This document shows positions 42,545 to 52,816 of a stretch of DNA of 64,000 nt, in pieces. The position numbers were made by a program, and so were the translations under genes. Origin of the DNA: an uncultured Flavobacteriaceae bacterium (GTDB lineage Bacteria > Bacteroidota > Bacteroidia > Flavobacteriales > Flavobacteriaceae); NCBI GenBank assembly GCA_947493175.1, contig CANLQD010000005.1, positions 1 to 64,000 on the forward strand, written 5' to 3'. Each line of letters starts with the position of its first letter. Within the stretch, counting starts at the first letter, position 1. A model generated the notes under the pieces. The model ran no database searches. It was given only the letters and a program-made list of their open reading frames with translations, and had not been told where the DNA came from.

Positions 42545-43531
42545 TTAAAAGAATCTAGGTGTATCAATTTGTTTAGGTTTCCCTTTGATATTTTTTGAGT
42601 TCTTTCCTTTACTGCGGTTTCCTGTTCTTCCAATATAAAATTTTAGTACAAACTCGGGCGTACCGTCGTTATATTGTCCCAAGCCGTTTGTATTGTAGTC
42701 ATAAGATACTCCAAAAAATAGCGGATTTGAAATTTGGAACCCGGCCAAACCACTCACGGCATTGTCGAACCTATATGATGCACCCAGCGTAAAACGCTCA
42801 TTGAACAAAAAGTTGGCCGAAATATTGGCATTTACTGGAGCCCCTGCAATATAGTTGACCAAAAAGGCTGGTTTCAGCTGGGTGGTTTCCGATAGGTCGA
42901 ATACGTAGCCTCCGATGAAGTTGTACTGCATCTTATCCTCAATAACCGTTGCCACCTCTTGATTATAGATGCCGTCTGTAAGAAAATTAGGGATGGAAAC
43001 CCCTAGATACCAACTATCTTGGTACAAAAACATTCCGGCACCGATAGTCGCGTAAAAATTATTGATCGATTCACGATTCAATATGGGTTCTCCAGGATTT
43101 TCAAAAGTTCCTTTCGAGAAATCAACGTCGAGCAGGGAACCGCCAGCATCCATCCCAAAAGACAATTTCGTATTCTCCGAAATATTGATTTGGTAGCTGA
43201 AGGCCACATCGATATATGTCTGCGACAAAGGGCCTAACTGGTCATTGATCAGATTGATGCCCAAACCGGTTTTTTCATTCGAAAAAGGAATATTGGCCCC
43301 CAAACGGATTGTTCTAGGTGCTCCCGGGATATCTAACCACTGTGCTCTGTACATGGTCGTAATCTCCGGGGTTTCGGTCGTACCGACATAAGCCGGATTA
43401 AAACTCCCGATATTATACATGTATTGTGTGTATTGTGGTTCTCTTTGCGCCCGCAACAAAGAACACCCCATAAGCAGAAGAACCAACAAAAAAATGGAAA
43501 GGCGCTTGAGCCTATCTGTATTATACCCCAT
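42545..43531 (-). CDS. PorP/SprF-family type IX secretion membrane protein
   Basis: 328 aa from MGYNTDRLKRL (ATG 43531), which avoids the overlap with the upstream gene that the longer frame from 43561 would give. Signal peptide ending LRAQ. Family motif EPQYTQYMYNIGSFNPAYVGTTETPEITTMYRAQWLDIPGAPRTIRLGA and an outer-membrane barrel to the end (NPLFFGVSYDYNTNGL). PorP/SprF proteins are associated with secretion or attachment of particular proteins with a type B C-terminal domain. It lies directly downstream of such a protein. Confidence 0.95.
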   Translation of the reverse strand: MGYNTDRLKRLSIFLLVLLLMGCSLLRAQREPQYTQYMYNIGSFNPAYVGTTETPEITTMYRAQWLDIPGAPRTIRLGANIPFSNEKTGLGINLINDQLGPLSQTYIDVAFSYQINISENTKLSFGMDAGGSLLDVDFSKGTFENPGEPILNRESINNFYATIGAGMFLYQDSWYLGVSIPNFLTDGIYNQEVATVIEDKMQYNFIGGYVFDLSETTQLKPAFLVNYIAGAPVNANISANFLFNERFTLGASYRFDNAVSGLAGFQISNPLFFGVSYDYNTNGLGQYNDGTPEFVLKFYIGRTGNRSKGKNSKNIKGKPKQIDTPRFF

Positions 43532-43539
43532 AAATCGTA

Positions 43540-46500
43540 TTATCTTATTAGCTGTATCCAACCCTTCTTGATTACGGGTTCCGCACCATCAATACTCACA
43601 TTCAACACATAGAAATAGGTACCATCGGGCACTTGCTTTCCTTCCCAAGTACCATCCCAAATTTCTTCGGTCGTTTGATTTTGGGTTAAAAATGTCTGAT
43701 TGCCATACCTGTTGAAAATCTCTATGGAATAAACGACAGGGACTTCCCTATTGCCGCCAGGGCCAAATTCTGTTTTATTAATTTTCAAAATGTCATTGAC
43801 ACCATCTCCATTGGGTGAAAATTGATTGTAGAGGATACCGACTTCCTGTGGTGTGGGTTCCGTTATATTGACAGTTGCCGTTGATTCGCTATCAGCGTCC
43901 TGGGCCTCGCTCTCGGCGGGTGAAGACCCTATAATTGTAGCGGTATTGATCACAACGCCCGGTTCCAAACAGCTATACGATAGTATTAGGTTGATTTCCG
44001 CTCCTACGGCCAAACTCGCAGTGATGTTCCAAACCCCGGTAGCTGGGTTATAATCGGATCCTTCATCTGCTTCAAAACCCTGAAACTCAAATTGAATGCC
44101 AGCATCATTTGTAAGGATATCGGCCACCCGAATATTGGTTACTTCATTACTTGCCGATTCATTGCGTACTTTGATAACGAACTCGACCTCTTCACCGACT
44201 AACGGATTGGCTTCTGAACTTGCTGAGGCTCCTTTTATCCTTGCCAATTTTTCAATGACCAGGTTAACACCTTCAGGGCGTTCGATGGCAAATTCCAAGG
44301 TAGCCGAATCATTGGCAGGATTCCCATCATTCGGTACCGATTCTAGTAATTCAGCCGTATTGCTATAGCTACCGCCTTCTAGAATAGTTACCGTAATCTC
44401 CAAAATAGCGGCCTCCAGCGGTTGAATTTCAAAAATTTCCCATTGCCCAAGCTCAGGATCATAGGTCCCCAAGGAAGCTTGGTGTGAGACATACTCAAAG
44501 CCACTCTCCAATACTTCGGCAATTCTGGTACCACGGGCCCGAATATCGGAAAGATTGTTCACTGTGATTCGAAAGGTAACCGTATCTCCGATAGTCGCGT
44601 CTTGGTTGTCTACTTCCTTAATGACTTCCAAGTCTATTTCGGCATTGCAATTGGCATTTGTAGGATCTGGATCACAGGCATCCAGGGGATCGGAGCCATT
44701 CGCTATTTCCTCACCATCTATAATTCCGTCATCATCGGTATCACAGAGACTGTTATTGTTATTGGGCACACAAGGATTGGTGTTGTCGGGATCTTCCTGA
44801 TCCACTACCCCATCACTATCGGTATCGGTAATACTCGACTCCAAGGCATCGATAATAGTATCTCCATCGGTATCTAACGGATTGTTCAAATCGGCACCTA
44901 CCTCATCACCATCATTAATGCCATCCCCATCAGTATCGGGGTTGTTGGGATCTGTTCCCAAAGAAGCTTCCGGACCGTCAAAAAGTCCGTCTAAATCCGA
45001 ATCCACATCACAATCGTTCACCGATATGGTTACCGCAGAAGATTCATTTTCACAAGGAGCCTGTGCTTCGGTAGTCGTAAATGTAAAAATATAATTGCCA
45101 TCGGGCTGTCCTTCAAAATCAACTATATTACCGGTAACAATATTCAAAGTGCTCCCAGTGGGGTTCTCTGTAATTTCCCAAGTCCCTTCATCCTCACCAG
45201 TGAGTCGGTCATCCAAATCAATGATCGTAAGACCGTTCGAAGCCACGCTACAGGCAGATGCATCGGTAGGGGTTCCTGCCGAAGGTTGTGGCACTACCGT
45301 GGCGGTCACCGGTATCCTAGGACTGGTGGCACAACCGTTTTCGGTCGCCTCAACATAGAAGATGGTCGTTTGAGAAAGATTTGTTGTAAAATTCGTTCCA
45401 CTATCCACCGGGGTATCCCCGTCTGGAGTGGTGTACCAATTATAGGTAGGATTCCCGGTTGCGGTTACGCTCAAAGTAACCGGACCCGTACCGCAGCGCT
45501 CGTCCCCGGAAGTACTGGTGATACTAGGGGTTGTATTCCTGGTTAGCTGTACTCTCAGTGCAGGACTGGCGCAATCATTCAGAGCATCATAAAAATAACC
45601 ATAGTAGGTACCAGGATTGGGATTTTCTACCTCGGTCGGTGGTACTGCGGGGGGAACGTTGTTCGAAGTGGGTTGGGAAGTACTCCATCGCAATACGGTT
45701 CCACTTGGAGGTATGGTACTGGTGTAATCATTCAAACTTACATCGATTTCATCACAAAAGATGGTAGGCACATCGGCATTTAGATCGGGAGCAGCATTAC
45801 CAGCGATACAAGGATCACAATTCGAGACGGGCACGGTGACCTCAATCGATTGTTGCGGACAAGGGGGCGCGGTCAGGGTATAGCTAAAAACATAATTCCC
45901 GGCATCGTCTCCATTAAAGTTTATTACATTGGCTCCGTTAATAGTTCCAGGGTTTTCCGGACCAGAAACAAACGCCCACACGCCGCCAGGTGTACTTCCT
46001 GATAAAGTGGTGTCCAAATCAAGGGTCGTGACACCACCAAAATCAGTGGTATTACAACTAAAAATACCACCATTGACCGTTCCGATGCTCGGAGTTTCCG
46101 CAAAGGTGATATCAAGACCTTCAGTAGTGGGGCTGAAACAAACATTGCTCGCATCGTAATACACCCCGTAGTACGTATTCGATGTAGTAACGGTAGACGA
46201 ACCCAACAAATCTGTATCCGAACCAGGGTTAGCCAATAAGCTCCAACGGAGGCTTGTTCCTGGAGGAGCTGTTTCATCTACGAAGCTGTCCAAATCCACA
46301 CTGGCCACATCGCAGAACCCTATTTCGGTATCGCTCACATTTAGTACCGGTTCATCGCTACCAGCAAAACAATCATCGTCTAGGATAAAGATATCTACAC
46401 GATCATTATCGTCATCTATGGGAAAGAGTGTTTCATCACTGGTACCATCCAATCGAATTCGCGCAGATTCGGAGACTTCTATATCATTATCATCCAAAGG

Positions 46501-47193
46501 CACCAGTGTCAACGTTACCGTTCTCGCACCGATGGGGACATCAATACTGGGAGGAAACGTTTGAAAATCGACCCCTTCCGTTGCCGTACTGGCACTTCCA
46601 ACATCAAATTCAACAGTAATCGGACTTGCTGTGTTGTTCACCGCTCCCAAATCAATCGTATATTCTCCGGTATCTGTTCCGGGCTCGGAAGCAGTAGCGT
46701 CGCTTACAGAAATACCAACAAGCCCAGTATCATTATCACGAATGGTAATGGCATCGCTCGCATTGGTGGCAGAGACATTATATCCCGAACCTATATAATC
46801 CAATATGGTGATAACTACAGTTTCATCCCCTTCTACGAAGGTATCATCTACAATATTGGATAAATCTAGTTCGACCTGTGGATTCAATGCCGGTAAAATA
46901 ATGGTACCGAAGGTATCCGGACTGTTATAAAAAGCGGTATAGTCAACTCCTGCGGATGCAGTACCTGATATTTGATATCGAATCGTATAATTCGACAAGC
47001 TTAGAACGGAAGTAGTTATAGTGAAGGTCCCACCATTTACACCCGTTTCAGAAGCTATAGCGTCTGTGGCCTGGACCGATATTACCTGTGCTTGTAGACC
47101 AAACCCCATGAAAAGGAGCAACAGGAAGAAGCAATTTTTACGTATGGGTATATCTCCGTTATTACGGAAATCTATTTCTTTTTTCAATTCCAT
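43540..47193 (-). CDS. Large secreted multi-domain protein with type B gliding/T9SS C-terminal domain
   Basis: 1217 aa. Signal peptide ending GLQAQ. Calx-beta type domains lie at about 40-280 (GVDYTAFYNSPDTFGTIILP, VEGDETVVITILDY), followed by Ig/PKD-like CHU-type segments with paired cysteines to about 690. Thrombospondin type 3-like calcium-binding repeats follow at about 700-830 (DSDLDGLFDGPEASLGTDPNNPDTDGDGIND), then two DUF11-like domains. A CHU_C/gliding-motility C-terminal domain closes the protein at about 1130-1217 (LYNQFSPNGDGVNDILKI, YSIEIFNRYGNQTF, WDGTWEGKQVPDGTYFYVL). The last domain directs type IX secretion; the downstream PorP/SprF and OmpA-like genes are its likely dedicated partners. 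Adhesin role is inferred. Confidence 0.94.
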   Translation of the reverse strand: MELKKEIDFRNNGDIPIRKNCFFLLLLFMGFGLQAQVISVQATDAIASETGVNGGTFTITTSVLSLSNYTIRYQISGTASAGVDYTAFYNSPDTFGTIILPALNPQVELDLSNIVDDTFVEGDETVVITILDYIGSGYNVSATNASDAITIRDNDTGLVGISVSDATASEPGTDTGEYTIDLGAVNNTASPITVEFDVGSASTATEGVDFQTFPPSIDVPIGARTVTLTLVPLDDNDIEVSESARIRLDGTSDETLFPIDDDNDRVDIFILDDDCFAGSDEPVLNVSDTEIGFCDVASVDLDSFVDETAPPGTSLRWSLLANPGSDTDLLGSSTVTTSNTYYGVYYDASNVCFSPTTEGLDITFAETPSIGTVNGGIFSCNTTDFGGVTTLDLDTTLSGSTPGGVWAFVSGPENPGTINGANVINFNGDDAGNYVFSYTLTAPPCPQQSIEVTVPVSNCDPCIAGNAAPDLNADVPTIFCDEIDVSLNDYTSTIPPSGTVLRWSTSQPTSNNVPPAVPPTEVENPNPGTYYGYFYDALNDCASPALRVQLTRNTTPSITSTSGDERCGTGPVTLSVTATGNPTYNWYTTPDGDTPVDSGTNFTTNLSQTTIFYVEATENGCATSPRIPVTATVVPQPSAGTPTDASACSVASNGLTIIDLDDRLTGEDEGTWEITENPTGSTLNIVTGNIVDFEGQPDGNYIFTFTTTEAQAPCENESSAVTISVNDCDVDSDLDGLFDGPEASLGTDPNNPDTDGDGINDGDEVGADLNNPLDTDGDTIIDALESSITDTDSDGVVDQEDPDNTNPCVPNNNNSLCDTDDDGIIDGEEIANGSDPLDACDPDPTNANCNAEIDLEVIKEVDNQDATIGDTVTFRITVNNLSDIRARGTRIAEVLESGFEYVSHQASLGTYDPELGQWEIFEIQPLEAAILEITVTILEGGSYSNTAELLESVPNDGNPANDSATLEFAIERPEGVNLVIEKLARIKGASASSEANPLVGEEVEFVIKVRNESASNEVTNIRVADILTNDAGIQFEFQGFEADEGSDYNPATGVWNITASLAVGAEINLILSYSCLEPGVVINTATIIGSSPAESEAQDADSESTATVNITEPTPQEVGILYNQFSPNGDGVNDILKINKTEFGPGGNREVPVVYSIEIFNRYGNQTFLTQNQTTEEIWDGTWEGKQVPDGTYFYVLNVSIDGAEPVIKKGWIQLIR

Positions 47194-47338
47194 CGCTATT
47201 CTATTGAACTATCATCAATTCAATCGGTAGCCAAGTAGGAGGTTCTCATGCAAAATGGGGGTCAATAATACTAAAAAAAACGTCCATGACCGTAAATAAT
47301 AGTTCTAAATATGTGTTTTTAAGGCAAAACGCCAAGGT

Positions 47339-48226
47339 TTATGAAGCAATAACCGCGGAAGCTGTTTCGCTTTCAGGTGTTATTTTACGTACCAGTCCCT
47401 GTAGCACTTTTCCGGGACCTACTTCGGTGAAACGGGTCGCACCGTCTTTAACCATTTGTTGAATCGTTTGTGTCCATTTTACGGGTGCCGTCAATTGGGA
47501 TATCAAATTATCCTTTATCTCCCCGGAATCAATAACAGCGGTAGTAGTAACGTTCTGATATACAGGACATACAGCCGGGTTAAAAGAAGTTGCTTCAATG
47601 GCGGCAGCAAGTTCTTCCCTAGCTGGTTGCATCAGTGGGGAATGAAAAGCACCACCGACCGGAAGTACCAAAGCTCTGCGCGCCCCGGCCTCTTTTAATT
47701 TTTCACAGGCCGCGTGAACCGCATCTACCTCCCCCGATATGACCAATTGTCCAGGACAGTTGTAGTTGGCTGCAACGACAATACCAGAAGTTTCTTCACA
47801 TATTTTTTCAACGATGGCATCGTCCAATCCCAAAACTGCCGCCATGGTACCGGGTTGAAGTTCACAGGCTTTTTGCATTGCCTGTGCCCTTTTCGATACC
47901 AATCGAAGGCCGTCTTCAAATCGCAATACGCCATTGGCAACCAATGCCGAAAATTCCCCAAGGGAATGCCCTGCAACCATTTCAGGGGTAAAGGTATCGC
48001 CCATCACCTGACTCAAGATGACCGAATGAAGGAAAATAGCAGGTTGCGTCACTTTTGTCTGTTTTAAATCCTCCGGGGTACCCTCGAACATGATATCTGT
48101 AATGGAAAAGCCTAGTATCTCATTCGCATCTTCGAATAATTCTTGGGCCGCAGCGTGGTTTTCGTAAAGATCTAAACCCATTCCCACAAACTGGGCTCCT
48201 TGACCAGGAAATATAAATGCATTCAT
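47339..48226 (-). CDS. fabD: Malonyl-CoA:ACP transacylase
   Basis: 295 aa. It transfers malonyl from CoA to acyl carrier protein to feed fatty-acid elongation. Motifs are FPGQGAQFVGMG at the N-terminus, ATQPAIFLHSV-type VTQPAIFLHS, nucleophile elbow GHSLGEFSALV (Ser about 91), QPGTMAAVLGL, ANYNCPGQLVISG, and PVGGAFHSPLM with the catalytic His. Length and motifs are normal. Stand-alone gene, transcribed away from the large secreted protein. Confidence 0.97.
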   Translation of the reverse strand: MNAFIFPGQGAQFVGMGLDLYENHAAAQELFEDANEILGFSITDIMFEGTPEDLKQTKVTQPAIFLHSVILSQVMGDTFTPEMVAGHSLGEFSALVANGVLRFEDGLRLVSKRAQAMQKACELQPGTMAAVLGLDDAIVEKICEETSGIVVAANYNCPGQLVISGEVDAVHAACEKLKEAGARRALVLPVGGAFHSPLMQPAREELAAAIEATSFNPAVCPVYQNVTTTAVIDSGEIKDNLISQLTAPVKWTQTIQQMVKDGATRFTEVGPGKVLQGLVRKITPESETASAVIAS

Positions 48227-48424
48227 GCTGTGTTATTTTGATGGGCAAATGTACTATTTTTCAGGATGCATTGCTTCCTTATAAAACGAAACTAATTTGA
48301 GGTAAGTCTAGAGACTATTTAAGAAATACAGCTATTTTTGATCTCAAAGCTAACCTCTGAGCGTTCAAATCTCGATGCTACGGTAATCGTTACTACTTCA
48401 GTGAACCTATAGATTACAGCTTCG

Positions 48425-48943
48425 TTAATCCTCTTTTTTAAACCAGCCCGAGTACATGACGTAGCTTTCTGCGATACGATCGATCTCGCCCGAACTCAGT
48501 TCCGGACTGATATCTTTTATCTTTTTGGCGGGTATCCCGGCAAACACAGTACCGGTCGGAACATGGGTGCCTTTTGCCAAGACAGCGCCAGCGGCAATGA
48601 TGCTATTGGACTCTATCATGCAATCGTCCATTACAATGCTTCCCATACCGATCAACACGTTGTCCTTAATGGTACAACCATGCACAATGGCATTGTGTCC
48701 TATAGAAACATTATTACCAATGGTGGTAGGTGCCTTTTTATAGGTGCAGTGTATCACCGCTCCGTCTTGCACGTTGACCTTGTTACCCATTTTTATAAAG
48801 TGCACATCGCCCCTTAGAACGGCATTGAACCAAATACTACATTGATTTCCCAATTGCACATCGCCCACGATGGTGGCGTTCTCCGCTATGAAACAATCCT
48901 CCCCTATGCGAGGGGATTTTCCGTTGATAGTTTTATTGATCAT
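48425..48943 (-). CDS. Gamma carbonic anhydrase family / left-handed beta-helix protein
   Basis: 172 aa from MINKTINGKSPRIG (ATG 48943); the frame opens 45 codons earlier but that part has no homology-like pattern. Hexapeptide repeats form a left-handed beta-helix (FIAENATIVGDVQLG, SIWFNAVLRGDVHFIKMG, NVQDGAVIHCT, TTIGNNVSIGHNAIVHGCTI, VLIGMGSIVMDDCMI). The His residues in IHC and GHNAIVHG correspond to the zinc ligands. Family members are CO2 hydration enzymes or acyltransferase-like proteins of unknown substrate (PaaY, YrdA). 138 bp upstream of it lies the LytTR regulator gene end. Confidence 0.92.
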   Translation of the reverse strand: MINKTINGKSPRIGEDCFIAENATIVGDVQLGNQCSIWFNAVLRGDVHFIKMGNKVNVQDGAVIHCTYKKAPTTIGNNVSIGHNAIVHGCTIKDNVLIGMGSIVMDDCMIESNSIIAAGAVLAKGTHVPTGTVFAGIPAKKIKDISPELSSGEIDRIAESYVMYSGWFKKED

Positions 48944-49081
48944 TTCTAAATTTTTTATATCCCCAAGCGGAACGGCAAAAAAGCAATATCGACCCTGTGC
49001 ATTCCTCTTTCTTTGTTCGTCAGCAGCAAGAGGCTGGTAGATAGGAAGCCCCAAGACGAACCTACCTAGGAACTCCACTGA

Positions 49082-49810
49082 TTAAAAATACGCCAATAAC
49101 TCCTTCTTTTTAGAAGCGGAGACCAATAATTCTTTCCCAGAGGAAATTACTACACTACCTCCCTTTCCCTTTCGGTACTTTACCACCTCGTTCACATTCA
49201 CCAAGTATGATTTATGAATTCGTGCGAAGGCAAAACTGGTTAAGGCATCCTCAAAGTATTTAAGGGTTTTACTGACCAAAATTTTCTTGTTGGCCAAATG
49301 AATCTCCGTATAGTTATCATCTGCTTTACAATACAAAATATCTTTTACGTTCAATACCTGAAACCCGTCTTGTTGGGGTAAGGTTATTTTTCCCTCGACC
49401 GACCTCAATTTGGGCTGTAGCACACGATCTTCCAACGCATCTTCTTTTTGGCGAATCTCAACAACATATTCGACCGCTTTCACCAACTCGTCAATATTAA
49501 TGGGTTTCATGAGATAATAAGCAGCGTGATTGTTCAAGGCATCGATTGCATATTGGTTATACGCAGTCACAAAAACAGTCTCGAAGGCGCGGTCAGGAAC
49601 CTTATCCAATAGATCAAAGGCATTTCCATAGGGCATTTCAACATCTAAAAAAACCAAATCCAATTTGTTTTTTTTGATGAGATCGAGGCCTTCCTGAATA
49701 GAAGCGGCTTCACCGACCAAATGGACATCCGGACAATACTTGACTAAATAATTTCGTAATATTTCACGGCTGTTGGCCTCGTCTTCTACTAGGATCGTTT
49801 TTAACTTCAT
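49082..49810 (-). CDS. LytTR-type response regulator
   Basis: 242 aa from MKLKTILVEDE (ATG 49810; the frame opens at 49849, with another ATG at 49822). Receiver domain about 1-120: acidic pocket VEDE, phospho-acceptor in LDLVFLDVEMPYGNAFDLL (Asp about 54), and conserved Thr/Lys in FVTAYNQYAIDALNNHAAYYLMKPI. LytTR DNA-binding domain about 145-240: DILYCKADDNYTEIHLANKKILVSKTLKYFEDAL, FARIHKSYLVNVNEVVKY, GKELLVSASKKKELL. It lies 49 bp after the kinase gene and forms a pair with it. Confidence 0.95.
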   Translation of the reverse strand: MKLKTILVEDEANSREILRNYLVKYCPDVHLVGEAASIQEGLDLIKKNKLDLVFLDVEMPYGNAFDLLDKVPDRAFETVFVTAYNQYAIDALNNHAAYYLMKPINIDELVKAVEYVVEIRQKEDALEDRVLQPKLRSVEGKITLPQQDGFQVLNVKDILYCKADDNYTEIHLANKKILVSKTLKYFEDALTSFAFARIHKSYLVNVNEVVKYRKGKGGSVVISSGKELLVSASKKKELLAYF

Positions 49811-49859
49811 ACGTTCTTCCATTTGGTTTCTTGTACATTCATCGCCCACCGAATGCCTA

Positions 49860-52064
49860 TCAATCTTTCTTTAAAAGGAATGATACCTTGGTACCGGTTC
49901 CATCGCCTTCTAAATCGGCAATTTGGATTGTAATCCGATCCCTATACATATCATTGAGAATGGCAACGCGCTTTTTAATATTGCCCATACCCTTAGACTT
50001 TTGTTTCTTTTGATTCAGTGTTTTCAGAGCGGCCGATCGCTTTCTACCAATACCATTATCAGAAATGGTTATTTGGATGGTGTCCTTGTCTTTTTGAACC
50101 AAATCTATGTGCAGAAATCCTTTCTCCTCTTTGTATCGTAACCCGTGCCAGATGGCATTTTCGATATACGGTTGCAAGAGCATAGGGGGAATTTGAAAAG
50201 CTTCCACATCCAAATGTTCGTCCATATTGATTTGATAATCGAATTTTTCGGGAAAACGGGAATGTTCTAGTTTTACATAGAGTTGCAAAAGTTCCAACTC
50301 CTTGTGCAAGGGTATAAAGTCCTCTTCGGAATTTTCCAAAACGGCCCTCATTAAAGTAGAAAACTCGCTCAAATACCGGTTTGCACTCCGCTCATCACTT
50401 TTAGCAATATAATTGTTGACTGAATTCAATGCATTAAATATAAAATGCGGATTCATTTGCGAACGCAACGACTTTAATGCCAATAAGTTGTTGGCAAGCT
50501 TTTGCTGTTGGTTGCTACGATAAAAAAAGAAGGCTGCCAAACCCAAGAGGATCATTCCGAAAATCAAGGAATAGATTACCCACTTTTGGCGTTTGTAACT
50601 CTCCTCGACCAATTTCTGTTCGGTAAGGGCCAAATCATACTTGCTTTGCGACAATTCCCGTTCTTTCTCTAATCCCGAAATTCTACTTTGCTTCGATGCC
50701 ACTTCGCGATTAAAACGAGCGGCCCGAGAGAGTTCCTGTTCTTTGCGAATGTAAAGTGTATCGACAAGAGCCGTATAGTCCCGATAGGTCTCGAATGCCT
50801 TTGTATAGTCTCCCCGGTATTCATAAATTTCTGATAGTTTTCGGGTAGCATCTTTCTGTACGATTAAATCGTCCTCTACATCTGCGGCTACGATACTTCG
50901 CTGTAGATACGGAATCGCTTCATCATATTTATCCTGGGCGATATAAGCGTTTGCAATTTTATAATTAATGCGTTGTGCAGTAATGGTATCCGAATCGAGC
51001 CGCACCGTCTTGCTCTCTACTTCGGCTTTTGGAAGTTTTTTTAGTTCCTCCAAACTCTTTTTACGCATTTGTATTTCCTCAGGATATCGATTTTTACGGT
51101 TGTAGAAATCGGCCACTTTTTCTTTTTCCTGAATAGAACGTTGAGGCGCCTGCTGTGCAGCTAATTCCAATGAATTTTGATAAAACCCTTCCGCTTCGAC
51201 CCCCCGGTCATCGGTCGCATAGGCATCTGCAATTTTAGAGTTCAGATCGGCCATTTTAGGGGAAATCTGGTTCTGTCGGGCTACTTTTAGCCCTTCCCCA
51301 TAGTATACAACGGCCCTTTCGATATCACCTTGCCCCTTCACCGCGTCGCCTAGCCCCTCATACAACGCTACCTTTTGAAAAGGTACCATATTGCGTAGTT
51401 TCATTAGAGGGAGCAAGGTCTTTTCCGCCTCCTGATACTCCTTATTCTGTATGTAAACCTTCCCCAGCAACAAAGTGGTCTTCACCGATTTATTGGCTTC
51501 CAAGGCATCTCTAAAGTTAGTGATGGCCAAATCGTACTGTTGGTGATAGGTATAGACTTCCCCTAGCATCGATAAAGATCGGGCCAATAGCTTTTTATCG
51601 GCTCTTTTGCCCAACTGAGCAATCGATTGTGTAATAAAATCTATACTCTTCGTAATGTCCGTTTTTTTATAAAAGCCAGCGGAATCGAGATAAGTTTGAT
51701 GCATGGCCACTGTTCGACCCGACCTTTTATCACCATAACTACTGGTATTCTCCTCTTTATATCCTTCTACCAGTACGGTAATATCCTGATCGTCTTTGAT
51801 CCTGTACCGTACGGTTTCAAAATCGGGACTCTCTATGACCAACTCATCCCCTACTACCGCTTTGATACGAAATTCTCCTAGACCATTGGTTATTGTATAT
51901 TCACCGGAACTGGTAAATACGTTGACCCCAGTAATCGGCACTTGGTTTTCCTGGGTCTTTACAGCACCTCTAATATCTAGCTTCCTCGCCGACTCTAAGA
52001 CTTGGCAAAAAGCACTGGCACTCGCAAATAGCAAGAGCAATAGAATATGATGTAGCTTTGACAT
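49860..52064 (-). CDS. LytS-like sensor histidine kinase with CarboxypepD_reg and TPR sensor region
   Basis: 734 aa from MSKLHHILLL (ATG 52064; an upstream ATG at 52109 would add 15 residues without a signal-like pattern). Signal peptide, then a CarboxypepD_reg-like domain (about 25-100; IRGAVKTQENQVPITGVNVF, GEYTITNGLGEFRIK), TPR repeats (about 120-420), a coiled coil, a TM helix about 495-515, and a His_kinase domain (NPHFIFNALNSVNNYIAKS, His about 539; ENAIWHGLRYK; DNGIGRKRS). It phosphorylates the LytTR regulator encoded next. The TPR-containing sensor is a Bacteroidota type. Confidence 0.93.
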   Translation of the reverse strand: MSKLHHILLLLLFASASAFCQVLESARKLDIRGAVKTQENQVPITGVNVFTSSGEYTITNGLGEFRIKAVVGDELVIESPDFETVRYRIKDDQDITVLVEGYKEENTSSYGDKRSGRTVAMHQTYLDSAGFYKKTDITKSIDFITQSIAQLGKRADKKLLARSLSMLGEVYTYHQQYDLAITNFRDALEANKSVKTTLLLGKVYIQNKEYQEAEKTLLPLMKLRNMVPFQKVALYEGLGDAVKGQGDIERAVVYYGEGLKVARQNQISPKMADLNSKIADAYATDDRGVEAEGFYQNSLELAAQQAPQRSIQEKEKVADFYNRKNRYPEEIQMRKKSLEELKKLPKAEVESKTVRLDSDTITAQRINYKIANAYIAQDKYDEAIPYLQRSIVAADVEDDLIVQKDATRKLSEIYEYRGDYTKAFETYRDYTALVDTLYIRKEQELSRAARFNREVASKQSRISGLEKERELSQSKYDLALTEQKLVEESYKRQKWVIYSLIFGMILLGLAAFFFYRSNQQQKLANNLLALKSLRSQMNPHFIFNALNSVNNYIAKSDERSANRYLSEFSTLMRAVLENSEEDFIPLHKELELLQLYVKLEHSRFPEKFDYQINMDEHLDVEAFQIPPMLLQPYIENAIWHGLRYKEEKGFLHIDLVQKDKDTIQITISDNGIGRKRSAALKTLNQKKQKSKGMGNIKKRVAILNDMYRDRITIQIADLEGDGTGTKVSFLLKKD

Positions 52065-52288
52065 ATAACTGCTTATACAACGTAAACTTAGCTGATTTAT
52101 GCGGCACAAAAAAATGGCAAAACCTCAAAACCAGGTTGGGAAACGCCTATTTTTGCGGTGTTGCACAACCAGAGGCCCCATTCACTCATTAAAAAGGCAC
52201 TTTCACTCAATATCCGTTTTTTAAGACAGCATTTGGAAATACTTTTAGCCCTGTAAATAGAACGCAAGGCGATTCTAAATCAAAAAAA

Positions 52289-52801
52289 ATGGAAGACTCA
52301 AAAGCAATCTTTTTCACCCTCCTTTTCCTTAGTGGCATAGGACTACAAGGTCAAGAAAAATTGAAAAAAAAGGTAGATTATAGAACGTTTCTGAACAGCA
52401 CACAAGAACTAAGCGAATATCGAAAATCCAGATTGATCGATATCGATACCTTCAACACCTACAGCCAGGAAACAAATACCATTATTTTGGACACCCGCTC
52501 CAAAAAAGCCTATAACGATATTCACCTAAAGGGAGCCGTGCACCTTAATTTTTCCGACTTTACAGATGAAGCGTTGGCCGAAGTCATCAAAAACAAAAAC
52601 ACACGCATCCTCATCTATTGCAACAACAATTTTCAAAGTTCGTTGAAGGCATTGATGAACAAACGAACACCGCTTGCTTTGAACATACCCACTTTCATCA
52701 ATCTTTATGGGTATGGCTACCATAACATCTATGAACTAGATGATTATTTACAAGAAGACGACCCTAGGGTTCAATTCGAAAAAGTGGAAGTTACGTACTA
52801 A
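52289..52801 (+). CDS. Periplasmic rhodanese-like protein
   Basis: 170 aa. Short hydrophobic N-terminus (signal peptide ending LQGQ). The rhodanese fold follows: TIILDTRSKKAYNDIHLKGAVHLNFSDFTDEALAEVI, then the active-site loop ILIYCNNNFQSSLKAL, with the catalytic Cys, and IPTFINLYGYGYHNIYELDDYL. The CNNNF loop resembles other rhodanese loops of length five. Sulfur transfer is possible, but substrate unknown. First of three same-strand genes (with DUF4349 and VWA). Confidence 0.85.
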   Translation: MEDSKAIFFTLLFLSGIGLQGQEKLKKKVDYRTFLNSTQELSEYRKSRLIDIDTFNTYSQETNTIILDTRSKKAYNDIHLKGAVHLNFSDFTDEALAEVIKNKNTRILIYCNNNFQSSLKALMNKRTPLALNIPTFINLYGYGYHNIYELDDYLQEDDPRVQFEKVEVTY

Positions 52802-52816
52802 AAAGCCAAGAAAGAT

